This document shows, one piece after another, positions 26,869-38,552 of a DNA stretch of 64,000 nucleotides. Source of the stretch: Saccharopolyspora erythraea (GTDB lineage Bacteria > Actinomycetota > Actinomycetes > Mycobacteriales > Pseudonocardiaceae); assembly GCF_018141105.1 (NCBI RefSeq), contig NZ_CP054839.1, positions 7,009,411 through 7,073,410 on the forward strand, given 5' to 3'. The notes below the pieces were generated by a model that was given only the letters and a program-made list of their open reading frames with translations, did not search any database and was not told the origin of the DNA. Positions within the stretch are counted from its first letter, which is position 1, and the number at the start of each line of letters is the position of its first letter. Both the position numbers and the translations under genes were made by a program.

Positions 26869-26904
26869 GGTGGTGCCCGCGGCCTGCCGGCCGCGGGCAC
26901 CACC
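26869..26904 (-). terminator. Perfect 16-bp hairpin after atpD
   Basis: Arms GGTGGTGCCCGCGGCC (26869-26884) and GGCCGCGGGCACCACC (26889-26904) pair perfectly around a 4-base loop, 6 bases past the atpD stop. It has no T-tract of its own and precedes the intrinsic terminator in the transcript; it may protect the atpD mRNA end. Confidence 0.75.
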
Positions 26905-26910
26905 AACCGC

Positions 26911-29272
<2,362 letters not shown>

Positions 29273-29283
29273 GAGCTATCCGG

Positions 29284-30930
29284 TCACTTCTTCGGGGCCG
29301 GGCGGTTGACCTTCACGGTCTCCTGCCCGACCTCGTCGGCGGCGAGGGCTTCGGCGTCGGGCTCGCTCGGCGCGGCCGACTCACCCGAGGTGGTGGTGAA
29401 CTGCTTCTTGAACTCCTCCGCCGCGTCGGCGATGGTCTTGGCGCCGTCGTCGGAGAGCTTCTTGGACTCCACGATGTCCTTGAGGACGGTGTCGTGGCTG
29501 CGCCGCAGGTGCGCCAGGAAGTCCGCCTCGAAGCGCCGCACGTCCTCCACCGGCACCGAGTCGAGGTGGCCCTTGGTGCCCAGGAACAGGGACACGACCT
29601 CCTCCTCGACCGGCAGCGGCTCGCCCTGGCCCTGCTTGAGGACCTCCATCAGCCGGGCGCCGCGGTCGAGCTGGGCCTTCGACGTGGCGTCGAGGTCGGA
29701 AGCGAAGGCGGAGAACGCCTCCAGCTCGCGGAACTGCGCCAGGTCGATCTTGAGCGAACCGGTGACCGACTTCATCGCCTTGATCTGCGCGGAACCACCG
29801 ACTCGGGAGACCGAGATACCGACGTCGATGGCCGGGCGCTGACCCGAGTTGAACAGGTCCGACTGCAGGAAGCACTGGCCGTCGGTGATGGAGATGACGT
29901 TGGTCGGGATGTAGGCCGACACGTCGTTGGCCTTGGTCTCGATGATCGGCAGACCGGTCATCGAGCCGGCGCCCATCTCGTCGGAGAGCTTCGCGCAGCG
30001 CTCGAGCAGACGGGAGTGCAGGTAGAAGACGTCACCCGGGTAGGCCTCGCGGCCCGGCGGGCGCCGCAGCAGCAGCGAGATCGCGCGGTAGGCCTCGGCC
30101 TGCTTGGTGAGGTCGTCGAAGACGATCAGGACGTGCTTGCCCTGGTACATCCAGTGCTGGCCGATGGCCGAACCGGCGTAGGGGGCCAGCCACTTCAGAC
30201 CGGGCGAGTCCGACGCGGGGGCGGCGACGATGGTGGTGTAGTCCAGCGCACCGGCCTCTTCCAGGGAGCGCTTCACGCCGGCGATCGTGGAGCCCTTCTG
30301 GCCGATCGCGACGTAGATGCAGCGGACCTGCTTCTGCGGGTCGCCGCTCTCCCAGTTGCCCTTCTGGTTGATGATCGTGTCGACCGCGACCGTGGTCTTG
30401 CCGGTCTTGCGGTCGCCGATGATCAGCTGCCGCTGACCGCGGCCGATCGGCGTCATGGAGTCGATGGCCTTGATGCCGGTCTGCATCGGCTCGGAGACGC
30501 CCTGGCGCTGCACGACCGTCGCGGCCTGCAGCTCCAGCGCGCGCTGCTCCTCGGCGGCGACCTCACCCAGGCCGTCGATGGGCTCACCCAGCGGGTTCAC
30601 CACGCGGCCGAGGAAGGAGTCGCCCACCGGGACCGACAGCACCTTGCCGGTCCGGCGGACCTCCTGGCCCTCCTCGATCTTGTCCGACTCACCAAGGATG
30701 ACCGCGCCGACTTCCTGGGCCTCCAGGTTCATCGCGACGCCGTAGATGCCGCCGGGGAACTCCAGCAGCTCCTCGGTCATGACCGAAGGCAGGCCCTCGA
30801 CATGGGCGATGCCGTCACCGGTATCGGTGACGACTCCGACCTCCTCGCGGCTGACCTCCGGGGAGTAGCTGGAGACGTACTTCTCGATCGCACTGCGGAT
30901 CTCGTCCGACGAGATCGTCAGCTCCGCCAT
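29284..30930 (-). CDS. atpA: ATP synthase F1 alpha subunit
   Basis: 548 residues. Non-catalytic nucleotide-binding subunit of F1. The P-loop GDRKTGKT is near residue 173, and [26 protein letters not shown] near 285 is the family signature. The C-terminus has a 30-residue tail rich in Glu, Ala and Pro beyond the usual end, as in mycobacteria and relatives, where such a tail limits ATP hydrolysis. Between atpH and atpG. Confidence 0.97.
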   Translation of the reverse strand: MAELTISSDEIRSAIEKYVSSYSPEVSREEVGVVTDTGDGIAHVEGLPSVMTEELLEFPGGIYGVAMNLEAQEVGAVILGESDKIEEGQEVRRTGKVLSVPVGDSFLGRVVNPLGEPIDGLGEVAAEEQRALELQAATVVQRQGVSEPMQTGIKAIDSMTPIGRGQRQLIIGDRKTGKTTVAVDTIINQKGNWESGDPQKQVRCIYVAIGQKGSTIAGVKRSLEEAGALDYTTIVAAPASDSPGLKWLAPYAGSAIGQHWMYQGKHVLIVFDDLTKQAEAYRAISLLLRRPPGREAYPGDVFYLHSRLLERCAKLSDEMGAGSMTGLPIIETKANDVSAYIPTNVISITDGQCFLQSDLFNSGQRPAIDVGISVSRVGGSAQIKAMKSVTGSLKIDLAQFRELEAFSAFASDLDATSKAQLDRGARLMEVLKQGQGEPLPVEEEVVSLFLGTKGHLDSVPVEDVRRFEADFLAHLRRSHDTVLKDIVESKKLSDDGAKTIADAAEEFKKQFTTTSGESAAPSEPDAEALAADEVGQETVKVNRPAPKK

Positions 30931-30998
30931 GTCTCGTTCCTGCTCTCGGTTCGTTCTTGGAAGGGAGTTCGGGTTCGGGCGTGCCGTCTGGGACGGCC

Positions 30999-31826
30999 CT
31001 AGTCGGCGAGGTCGCGGCGCAGGGACTGCAGGCGTCCCACGACGCTGCCGTCGATGATCTCGTCACCGACGCGGACCATCAGCCCGCCACCGAGATCGGG
31101 GTCCACCTCGAGGTGGATCGCGATCGGGCGGGAGTAGATCCGCTGCAGCGTGCTGGCCAGCCGCTGCTGCTGCTCCTCGCTGAGCGGGGTCGCGGACCGG
31201 ACGTGCGCGACGGAACGCTCCCGGCGCTTGGCCGACAGCTCCGCGAGCTCCTCCAGCCCGTCGCTCACGCGGCCCTGGGGGTGCGTGACGAGCTGGCGGA
31301 CCAGGCTCTGGGTGACCTCCTCGACCTTGCCCGCGATGAGCTGGTCGACGACGGCCTCCTTGCCCTCGGCGCTCGTGGTCGGGTCCGACAGCAAGCGCTC
31401 CAGGTCGACCTGGCCACCGATGATGCGACCGAGGCGGAACAGCTCGTCCTCCACCGCATCGAGCCGCCCGGCACGTTCAGCCTGCACCAGCAGGGCGGTG
31501 CGGGCCAACCGTTCCAGGCCGCTGATCAGGTCCTTCGCGCTCGACCAGCGCGACCGGACCGCCTCAACCACGACCGGCAGCGCGCGGCCGCCGAGCCTGT
31601 CCGCCAGAAGCCCGCGGGCCAGGTCCTCCCTGGTCCGCGGGTCCGTCGAGGCGTCGGCGAGCGCCCGCCGCAGAGTGGCCTCCCGGCGCAGCAGCTCGGC
31701 CACGCCGAACAGCTCGTCGGCGAGCCCGGTGATCTCCGCGGCCGCGGCCCCGTCGGTGGCCTGCAGCAGCTGCAGCTCGGTGGCTGCCAGTGCGTCGCGG
31801 CTCGCGGCGTTCACGAGGGTGCTCAA
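30999..31826 (-). CDS. atpH: ATP synthase delta subunit
   Basis: 275 residues, about 100 longer than the E. coli delta because of an extended N-terminal region (residues 1-90), still a separate gene from atpF as in most actinobacteria outside mycobacteria. The C-terminal half [52 protein letters not shown] is the conserved delta/OSCP signature. It joins the peripheral stalk to F1. Confidence 0.95.
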   Translation of the reverse strand: MSTLVNAASRDALAATELQLLQATDGAAAAEITGLADELFGVAELLRREATLRRALADASTDPRTREDLARGLLADRLGGRALPVVVEAVRSRWSSAKDLISGLERLARTALLVQAERAGRLDAVEDELFRLGRIIGGQVDLERLLSDPTTSAEGKEAVVDQLIAGKVEEVTQSLVRQLVTHPQGRVSDGLEELAELSAKRRERSVAHVRSATPLSEEQQQRLASTLQRIYSRPIAIHLEVDPDLGGGLMVRVGDEIIDGSVVGRLQSLRRDLAD

Positions 31827-31846
31827 CTCTCAGCGCCTTTCACTCA

Positions 31847-32401
31847 TCAGGCCTTGGACGCCGGAGCCGCAGTGGCCTCCAGCTCGTCGAGGAACCGGTC
31901 GACGGTCCCGCGACGACGGGCCTCGTCCTCCAGGGACTCCCCGACCACGCGGCTGGCCAGGTCGACCGCCTGCCGGCCGAGGTCGGCCCGCAGCTCGGCG
32001 ACGATCTGGGCCCGCTGCGCGGCCAGCGCGGACTGGCCTGCGGACACGATCCGCTCGGACTCCGCCTGCGCCTGGGCCCGCATCTCCTCGACGATCTGCT
32101 GCCCCTCGGCGCGCGCGTCGTCGCGGATCCGGGCCGCCTCCGCCCTGGCCTCGGCGAGCTGGGACTTGTACTGCTCCAGCGTCCGCTGGGCCTCGGCCTG
32201 CGCGGCCTCGGCCTTCTCGATGCCGCCCTCGATCCGCTTGCTGCGCTCCTCGTAGACCTTCTCGAAGCGCGGGACCGCGTACTTCCAGAGCACGAACAGC
32301 AGGAGCAGGAAGGCGACAAGGCCGACCACGATCTCCACCGGCTCCGGGATGATGGGGTTGTGCCCACCACCCTCCGCGGCCAGCAGCATCTGCGTCTTCA
32401 C
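31847..32401 (-). CDS. atpF: ATP synthase Fo subunit b
   Basis: 184 residues. One N-terminal membrane helix ([22 protein letters not shown]) followed by a long charged coiled coil rich in Ala, Glu, Gln and Arg that forms the peripheral stalk. GTG at 32401 lies 8 bases after GGGAG and is preferred; GTG at 32404 and the open frame to 32416 are alternatives. Located 31 bases after atpE. Confidence 0.95.
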   Translation of the reverse strand: MKTQMLLAAEGGGHNPIIPEPVEIVVGLVAFLLLLFVLWKYAVPRFEKVYEERSKRIEGGIEKAEAAQAEAQRTLEQYKSQLAEARAEAARIRDDARAEGQQIVEEMRAQAQAESERIVSAGQSALAAQRAQIVAELRADLGRQAVDLASRVVGESLEDEARRRGTVDRFLDELEATAAPASKA

Positions 32402-32432
32402 CACAACGTCTCCCAACGCGTAGAGCCGTTAA

Positions 32433-32702
32433 TCAGGCACCGCCGGCCGAAGCGATGAAGTAGACGACCAGACCGATCAGCGCCAGCACCTCGACCAGGA
32501 CGAAGGAGATCCAGGCGATGCCCTGCAGCTGGCCCTGGGCCTCCGGCTGGCGGGCGGTGCCGTTGATGACGGCGGCCCAGATCAGGCCGACACCGATGCC
32601 CGGGCCGATGGCGCCGAGGCCGTAGCCGATCGCGGCCAGACCCGGGTTGATGTTCACGGCGGCTTCGGCGGCCTGGGCGAGAACGATGTTGCTCACTTTC
32701 AC
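32433..32702 (-). CDS. atpE: ATP synthase Fo subunit c
   Basis: 89 residues, two helices. The first has the glycine-rich motif [23 protein letters not shown], the polar loop is ARQPEAQGQ and the second helix carries the proton-carrying Glu71 ([16 protein letters not shown]). This is the subunit bound by diarylquinolines in mycobacteria. GTG start with GAAAGG upstream; GTG at 32696 is an alternative. Confidence 0.97.
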   Translation of the reverse strand: MKVSNIVLAQAAEAAVNINPGLAAIGYGLGAIGPGIGVGLIWAAVINGTARQPEAQGQLQGIAWISFVLVEVLALIGLVVYFIASAGGA

Positions 32703-32754
32703 TACCTTTCAACTCGGTCCGCTTGAGGGCGCGGATCGGAGGTCTTGGTCGGAC

Positions 32755-33534
32755 TCAGTGCTCCTGCGCCATCGCCGCGCCGATGAAGTTGGCGACGAGC
32801 AGCGCGAAGATGTAAGCCTGGAGCACCTGGATCAAGGCCTCGACAAACGTCAAGGCAATGGCGAAGGCGAAGGCGACGACGGACACCGGCTTCAGCGCCG
32901 CGCTCGCCTCCATGAGCAGGAACTGACCGCCGATGGTGAACACCAGCAGGATGAGGTGCCCGGCGAACATCGCGGCGAACACTCGAATCGCCAGCGCGAC
33001 CGGCTGGGCGATGAACTTCTGGAAGAACTCGATCGGCGAGAGCAGGATGTAGATCGGCTTGGGCACCCCGGGCGGGAACATGACGTGCTTGAGGTAGCCG
33101 AGGAAGCCGTGCCGCTTGAAGCCGACGGTGTGGATCACCAGGTACGCCACGAGGAACAGGGCGATCGGGAAGCCGATGCGCGACATCGTGGGGAACTGGA
33201 TCAGCGGGATGATCCCGTAGATGTTGTTGACCAGGATGAAGGTGAACAACGCGAAGATCAGCGGGACGAACGGACGGAAGTCCTTCGCGCCGATCTGCTG
33301 CCTGGCGATGCTGTTGCGGCTGAAGTCGTAGATCGACTCGGCCACGAACTGGCCCTTGCCCGGCACCAGCTTGAGGTTGCGGGTCGCGATCACGAAGTAC
33401 GCGCCGACGATCACTGCCGACAGCACGACCAGCACCATCGGTTTGGTGACTCCGCCGAAGATCGGCGGCAGAACGAAACTATCGGCCCCTGGCGGTACGA
33501 ACGTTCCGCCCTCGGCCAGCACCAGCGCGCCCAA
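32755..33534 (-). CDS. atpB: ATP synthase Fo subunit a
   Basis: 259 residues with five to six membrane helices. The essential arginine is in the helix PVALAIRVFAAMFAGHLILLVF near residue 180, and the C-terminal FVEALIQVLQAYIFALLVANFIGAA completes the half-channels. First structural gene of the synthase; a 245-base spacer separates it from atpI. Confidence 0.96.
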   Translation of the reverse strand: MGALVLAEGGTFVPPGADSFVLPPIFGGVTKPMVLVVLSAVIVGAYFVIATRNLKLVPGKGQFVAESIYDFSRNSIARQQIGAKDFRPFVPLIFALFTFILVNNIYGIIPLIQFPTMSRIGFPIALFLVAYLVIHTVGFKRHGFLGYLKHVMFPPGVPKPIYILLSPIEFFQKFIAQPVALAIRVFAAMFAGHLILLVFTIGGQFLLMEASAALKPVSVVAFAFAIALTFVEALIQVLQAYIFALLVANFIGAAMAQEH

Positions 33535-33601
33535 CTGGGCTCCTTCCGGTTCTCCCGGTCGACGTTCACACCGCCGGGGGAATCGTCACGATTTGCACTT
33601 A

Positions 33602-33628
33602 ACGTACCTGATAGGTGTTCCGGTACGT
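33602..33628. promoter_or_regulatory. Inverted repeat in the atpI-atpB spacer
   Basis: A perfect 7-bp inverted repeat, ACGTACC (33602-33608) and GGTACGT (33622-33628), separated by 13 bases, with a smaller competing hairpin ACCT-GAT-AGGT inside (33606-33616). It lies 68 bases before the atpB start in an unusually AT-rich patch for this genome and is a candidate operator or leader structure. No clear -35/-10 pair could be assigned. Confidence 0.4.
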
Positions 33629-33779
33629 CGGGGACCCCACCCCGTGCGCGAACGGGCGCCCCTTGGCACCCGATCGGCCGCTTTCACGAGGAAAGACGGT
33701 CGCCCACCGGACAATACCAAGCGGTAACTTCGGCTCCCGCGCACCGCCCTCCCAGCGGAGCGGAAGCCTCGCCACGACC

Positions 33780-34241
33780 TCAGTCGCTGGGCACGATCGT
33801 GGGAATCTTGGTCCTCTTGAACGCGACGACCTCGGCGCCGGCCCACACCATGATCGTGGCCAGCATCGTGAACGCCAGCGCCTCGCGGTGGATCCCGTCG
33901 ACCCACCCGAGCAACGTCATCACCACCAGCAACACGATCATCTTGCCGATGTAGCCGCCCAGCGCCGCCACCATCACGAACATCGGGTTCATGCCACCGG
34001 TGGTGCGCATGAGCCAGATGGTGAGCACCGACGAGCCGAAGGCCACCACGCCACCGATCAGCGCGCTGACCAGGCCGGAGACTCCGAACAGCACGGTCGC
34101 CACGATCGCGCCGAGGACCGCGGTGACCGCGCCGGGCACCAGGGCGGTGCGCAGCATGGCCGCGGCGAGCCTGCGCACCGAGTCCCCGTGCGGGTCGGTG
34201 GACGCCTTCTCGGCGGTGTCGGTCTGCTGTGCTGGGTCCAT
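33780..34241 (-). CDS. AtpI-like membrane protein upstream of atpB
   Basis: 153 residues with four predicted membrane helices after a polar N-terminal tail of about 25 residues. Position and topology match the AtpI-like (Rv1303 position) protein found before atpB in actinobacteria; AtpI proteins help c-ring assembly or Mg2+ supply in other bacteria. The ATG shares one base with the wecA stop (TGATG), so the two genes are translationally coupled. Confidence 0.8.
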   Translation of the reverse strand: MDPAQQTDTAEKASTDPHGDSVRRLAAAMLRTALVPGAVTAVLGAIVATVLFGVSGLVSALIGGVVAFGSSVLTIWLMRTTGGMNPMFVMVAALGGYIGKMIVLLVVMTLLGWVDGIHREALAFTMLATIMVWAGAEVVAFKRTKIPTIVPSD

Positions 34242-35425
34242 CAGCTCTCTCGCTGGCTCTCTCGCTCGGCGGCTCGGGCCCGCATGCGCGGGACCACCGA
34301 GATGATAGCCGCCACCAGAACCCCCAGGCCGACGACCCATGCCACGACCACCGCGTTGAACAGCGTCAACGACACCGCGCCGAAGGCGATGACGCTCGCC
34401 CACAGGTAGATGAGCAGCACCGCGCGCCGCTGCGAGTGCCCGATCTCGAGCAGGCGGTGGTGCAGGTGCATCTTGTCGGCGTGGAACGGGCTCTTGCCCG
34501 CCCTGGTGCGCCGGACGACGGCCAGGCTGAGGTCCAGCAGCGGCACGAACAGCACCGCCGCGACCACCAGCAGCGGCGACAGCAGCGCGATGGTGTCCTT
34601 GAGCTCGGCGGTGTTGATGTCGAGCTTGCCCGAGGCGGTGGTGCTGGCGGTAGCCAGCATCAGGCCGATGAGCATCGAGCCCGAGTCGCCCATGAAGATC
34701 TTGGCGGGCTGGAAGTTGTAGGGCAGGAAGCCCAGGCAGGCGCCGGCGATGGTGGCCGCGATCAGCGCGGGCGGGTAGGCGGTGACGTCGCCGCCGTGCT
34801 TGGCCAGCAGCCCCAGGCAGAAGACGCTGGTGGCGCTGGCGGCGATGAGCCCGATGCCGGAGGCCAGGCCGTCGAGCCCGTCGACGAAGTTCATCGCGTT
34901 GACCATCGCCACGATGAGCAGCACGGTGAGCAGCTGGCCCTGGTTGCTGCCCAGCACCACGATCTGGCCGAGCTGGTCCTCGCCGCCGCCCCACGGCACG
35001 CCGATCATGTACCACTGGACGCCCGACAGCACGAGGATGCCCGCGGCCGTGACCTGCCCGGCCAGTTTGGTCAGCGAGTCCAGCTCGAAGCGGTCGTCGA
35101 GCGCGCCGACCAGCACGATCAGCCCGCCCGCGACGATCACCGCGACCGCGTCCTTGGAGTAGTCGAAGCCCCTCGACAGCGCGGGCAGGTTGTCGGCCAG
35201 GAACATCGCCGCGAGCACGCCGCCGTACATCGCCACGCCGCCCATCCGCGGGATCGGCTTGACGTGCACGTCGCGCTTCCGCGGGTAGGCGACCGCGCCG
35301 ACCCTCATCGCCAGCAGCCGGACCAGGCCGGTCAGCAGGAACGTCACCGCCGCGGCGGTGAGCAGGACGAGCAGGTACTCACGGGCCGGGAGGCCGGCGG
35401 GTGCCCATGCGGGTGCGTTGTCCAT
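34241..35425 (-). CDS. wecA: Polyprenyl-phosphate GlcNAc-1-phosphate transferase
   Basis: 394 residues, about 11 membrane helices. Transfers GlcNAc-1-phosphate to decaprenyl phosphate, starting linker synthesis between arabinogalactan and peptidoglycan. The signature motifs DDRFELD near residue 108, NAMNFVDGLDGLA near 190, IFMGDSGS near 250 and HADKMHLHHRLLEIGHSQR near 315 are all present. Sits in the Rv1302 (rfe/wecA) position upstream of the atp operon. Confidence 0.92.
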   Translation of the reverse strand: MDNAPAWAPAGLPAREYLLVLLTAAAVTFLLTGLVRLLAMRVGAVAYPRKRDVHVKPIPRMGGVAMYGGVLAAMFLADNLPALSRGFDYSKDAVAVIVAGGLIVLVGALDDRFELDSLTKLAGQVTAAGILVLSGVQWYMIGVPWGGGEDQLGQIVVLGSNQGQLLTVLLIVAMVNAMNFVDGLDGLASGIGLIAASATSVFCLGLLAKHGGDVTAYPPALIAATIAGACLGFLPYNFQPAKIFMGDSGSMLIGLMLATASTTASGKLDINTAELKDTIALLSPLLVVAAVLFVPLLDLSLAVVRRTRAGKSPFHADKMHLHHRLLEIGHSQRRAVLLIYLWASVIAFGAVSLTLFNAVVVAWVVGLGVLVAAIISVVPRMRARAAERESQRES

Positions 35426-35698
35426 ACCGGCGGATCACCCTCGCGGATCAGTGGCCCGTGGAAGTTCGACGTTCTGCCCCCAGAACGACCTGTTCAAGCC
35501 TGACGCTCCTCATCACTGCTCACGTTGCGCATACTGGCACTAACGCTATCGGCCAACCGCGGAAGCGTTCCCACCGGTCCGCAGCAGCGAAGATCGTTTC
35601 CGCCTCCCCCGCGGACCGGCGCGGCACCCACACCGCACCCCTTCGGGTGTCACCCGTTCAGGTTGAACCGCGCTCCCCCGGGCGGCCGGGCCGCCGCG

Positions 35699-36349
35699 TC
35701 AGCGCAGCGACTCGACGTCGACGCCCAGCACGTCGGCCAGGTCCTCCAGACCCACCGCACCCTCGCGAAGCACACTCGGCTGCGCCTGCGTGAGGTCGAC
35801 GATCGTCGAGGCGACCGGCTCGCCGGAAGGACCGCCGTCCAGGTAGACCGAGACGGAGTCTCCGAGCTGCTCGCGCGCCTCGGTCGCGGTCGACGCCGGC
35901 GGGTGGCCGGTCCGGTTGGCGCTGGACACCGCCATCGGTCCGACCTCGCGAAGCAGGTCGAGCGCGACGGGGTGCAGCGGCATCCGCAGGTTGACGGTGC
36001 CGCGGGTGTTGCCGAGGTCCCAGGACAGCGACGGCGCCTGCGGCAGCACGATCGACAGCCCGCCCGGCCAGAACGCCTCGATCAGCGCGCGGGCCTGCTG
36101 CGGCACGGACATCACCAGCCCATCCACAGTGGACCACGAGCCGACCAGCACCGGGACCGGCATGTCGGGCCCGCGGCCCTTCGCCGCCAGCAGCGAGGCC
36201 ACGGCGTTGGAGTCGAAGGCGTCCGCGCCGATCCCGTAGACGGTGTCGGTGGGCAACACGACCAGGCCGCCCGCGCGAACCGCGTTCGCGGCAGCGGCAA
36301 GCCCGGATTCCCGGCTGTCCGGGCGACTGCAGTCATAGACGGTGCTCAC
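35699..36349 (-). CDS. L-threonylcarbamoyladenylate synthase (Sua5/YwlC)
   Basis: 216 residues, a single YrdC-like domain. Makes threonylcarbamoyl-AMP from threonine, bicarbonate and ATP for the t6A37 modification of ANN-decoding tRNAs. Motifs: VVLPTDTVYGIGADAF near residue 31, AAKGRGPDMPVPVLV near 55 and PMAVSSANRTGHPPA near 137. GTG start at 36349. In mycobacteria this gene directly follows prmC; here an opposite-strand hydrolase lies between them. The 273-base spacer to wecA holds nothing I recognise. Confidence 0.92.
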   Translation of the reverse strand: MSTVYDCSRPDSRESGLAAAANAVRAGGLVVLPTDTVYGIGADAFDSNAVASLLAAKGRGPDMPVPVLVGSWSTVDGLVMSVPQQARALIEAFWPGGLSIVLPQAPSLSWDLGNTRGTVNLRMPLHPVALDLLREVGPMAVSSANRTGHPPASTATEAREQLGDSVSVYLDGGPSGEPVASTIVDLTQAQPSVLREGAVGLEDLADVLGVDVESLR

Positions 36350-36623
36350 CCCACGATCCTGGCACGCGCATCCGCGGCGCCCGCGAGTGGTGCGGGGCAG
36401 AATCGATCGCGAACGCCGGTAACGACGAGAGCGCCGGACAAGATCGCAAAGGTGTGCCGTGCCGACCGGGCCAGGACCTGCCCGCAACGGTGGTCCCGGC
36501 ACCCGCCGCTTCCGGGGCGACAACGCCGACGCCGTCCGGAACGTCTGACACTCCGGGCACGCCGGTCCGCGGCACCGGCACCGCCGCCGCCCGCACGAGA
36601 CCAAGCCAGCCGAGGAGCGAATC

Positions 36624-37493
36624 ATGACCGCCCTGCCCCAGGGTGTCGAGACCGATCACATCGAGTTCCCCGCGGGGAAGATCCGATTCCACCGGGCGGG
36701 CGGCTCCGGCCCCGCGATCGTCCTGCTGCACGGCGGGGGCGTGGACAACGGCATGCTGAGCTGGCGGCGCACCGTGCCCGTGCTCGCCGTCGACCACACC
36801 GTGTTCGTCCCGGACCTGCCCGGCCAGGGCGGCAGCCGCCCGTGGCACGGGCGTGCCGACCAGCGCACCTGCGAGGAGGCGCTGCGCTGGCTGCTCGACG
36901 CGTGGCGGGTCCCCGACGCGACGGTGGTGGGCATGTCGATGGGCGGCAGCATCGCGACCGGCTTCGCGCTGCGCCACCCGCAGCGGGTACGCGGGCTGGT
37001 GCTGGCCGCCCCGACGGGCATGCAGGCGCGGCTGGACCGGCACCTGTTCACCTACCTGCTGGTCAAGCTGCGCTTCCCGGGGATGCTGTGGGCCAGAGCG
37101 ATGGGCATGAGCAGCGCGCTGACCAGGCGGGTCATGACCCGCGGCACGTTCACGGGGAGCCAGCCGGCGGCGGACTTGGAGTCGATCCTCGACGAGGTGC
37201 GCGCGGAGGTGCGCAACCGGGGCACGGTGTTCTCCGACTGGCAGCACGGTGCGATCGACCGGCGCTCGATGCGGATCAACCACCTGCCGCACCTGGACCG
37301 CATCCGCTGCCCCACCATGGTCATCCACGGCGAGAAGGACGGGATCGTGCCGATGTCCGCGTCGCAGGAGGCCGCCAGGGCCATCCCGGGCGCGATGTTC
37401 CGCTGGATCGCCGACGCCGGCCACTGGCCGAGCCGCGAGAAGCCCAACGAGTTCAACGCACTGCTGCGGGAGTTCGTCAACGCCCACCCGTGA
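36624..37493 (+). CDS. Alpha/beta-fold hydrolase
   Basis: 289 residues. Oxyanion motif LLHGGG near residue 36; catalytic triad Ser105 (GMSMGG), Asp239 (HGEKDGIVP) and His267 (AGHWPSREKP) all visible. The closest style is the C-C hydrolase/haloalkane-type soluble hydrolase group; the substrate is unknown. The gene is on the strand opposite to its neighbours and interrupts the prmC-sua5 linkage that is conserved in relatives, so it was probably inserted. ATG has CGAGGAG 5 bases upstream. The 275-base spacer before it shows no clear promoter. Confidence 0.88.
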   Translation: MTALPQGVETDHIEFPAGKIRFHRAGGSGPAIVLLHGGGVDNGMLSWRRTVPVLAVDHTVFVPDLPGQGGSRPWHGRADQRTCEEALRWLLDAWRVPDATVVGMSMGGSIATGFALRHPQRVRGLVLAAPTGMQARLDRHLFTYLLVKLRFPGMLWARAMGMSSALTRRVMTRGTFTGSQPAADLESILDEVRAEVRNRGTVFSDWQHGAIDRRSMRINHLPHLDRIRCPTMVIHGEKDGIVPMSASQEAARAIPGAMFRWIADAGHWPSREKPNEFNALLREFVNAHP

Positions 37494-37615
37494 TCGCGCA
37501 TCCTAAGTGGACAGATGACGGTGGACCGCCGCGCCGGGGCGACCCGACGCGGCGGACCTCGCCAAGCGCCTGCCTTTGATCATCGAAGCGGCGCAGCCGC
37601 CTATCCAAGCAGGCA

Positions 37616-38512
37616 CTAGGACTGCGGCTGCGCCCGCCGCGCGGTGGCGAACCGGGGCCGGCCCGCGAGGTCGGTGTGGTCCTCGACGTCGGTGAGCACG
37701 CGCCGCGCCGACAGCAGCGCGGGCACCGAACCGCCGTGAGTGTCGTCGTGCTCGATGGCGACCCCGCCGCCCGCCCGCAGCAGGCGGGCCGCGCAGCCGA
37801 CGACGTGGCGGACGACGTCCAAGCCGTCGCGGCCGCCGAAGACGGCCTCGTGCGGGTCGTGGTCGCGGACCTCCGGCGGCACCGGGGTGCCCTCCGGTAC
37901 GTACGGCGGGTTGCACAGGACCAGGTCGACCGTGCCGTCGAGGTCCATCAGCAGCGTCGGGTCGGTCACGTCCCCGGCGTAGAGCCGGATCGGCGTGTCA
38001 CCTGCCGCGACCTGCTGGTCGGCGTTGCGCCGCACCCAGGAGAGCGCGGCAGGCTCGACCTCGACCGCGTAGACCGCGGCATCCGGACGCGCGTTGGCCA
38101 CCGCGAGCGCGAGCGCGCCGGAGCCGCTGCACAGGTCGACCACCGTCGGGGACTCCACACCCTCCAGCAGGGCGAGCCCCCAGGCGAGCAGCAGCTCGGT
38201 CTCGGGGCGCGGGACGAACACCCCGGGACCCACGTTGAGCGTGACGCCGCCCAGGTGCGCCGTACCCGTCAGGTGCTGGAGCGGGACGCGCTTTGCGCGC
38301 TGGCGCACCAGCTCCTCCAGCGCCCGCACCACCGGCGGGTCCACCAGCGGCACCATCATCAGCTTCGTCCGCTCGACGCCGAGCAGGTGCGCGGCCAGCA
38401 GTTCGGCGTCGGTTCGCGGGCTCGCCACACCAGCGGCGGCGAGCACGCGCTCCGCTTCGAGGATGGCCAGTCGCAGGGGCTGTCGGGTCACGTCAGCAAG
38501 CTTAAGGCGCAC
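37616..38512 (-). CDS. prmC: Release factor glutamine N5-methyltransferase PrmC
   Basis: 298 residues. Methylates the glutamine of the GGQ motif in release factors. N-terminal helical domain, then the RF-binding/SAM fold with FVPRPETELLL, VVDLCSGSGALALAVA (SAM binding, near residue 125) and the catalytic NPPYVP near 200. It follows prfA, its substrate's gene, by 40 bases. Start at GTG 38512 or GTG 38491 (TRQPLRLAILEAE); neither has a strong ribosome site. Confidence 0.94.
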   Translation of the reverse strand: MRLKLADVTRQPLRLAILEAERVLAAAGVASPRTDAELLAAHLLGVERTKLMMVPLVDPPVVRALEELVRQRAKRVPLQHLTGTAHLGGVTLNVGPGVFVPRPETELLLAWGLALLEGVESPTVVDLCSGSGALALAVANARPDAAVYAVEVEPAALSWVRRNADQQVAAGDTPIRLYAGDVTDPTLLMDLDGTVDLVLCNPPYVPEGTPVPPEVRDHDPHEAVFGGRDGLDVVRHVVGCAARLLRAGGGVAIEHDDTHGGSVPALLSARRVLTDVEDHTDLAGRPRFATARRAQPQS

Positions 38513-38552
38513 GCGGCCGGAATCCGCTGAAGCGAGCGCACTGCGAGCCCGA

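Noticed and set aside
37494-37615. Possible small gene or repeat between the hydrolase and prmC
   Set aside because: Only short inverted stretches around GGCGCAGCCGCC are visible, too weak to call a terminator or repeat with confidence.
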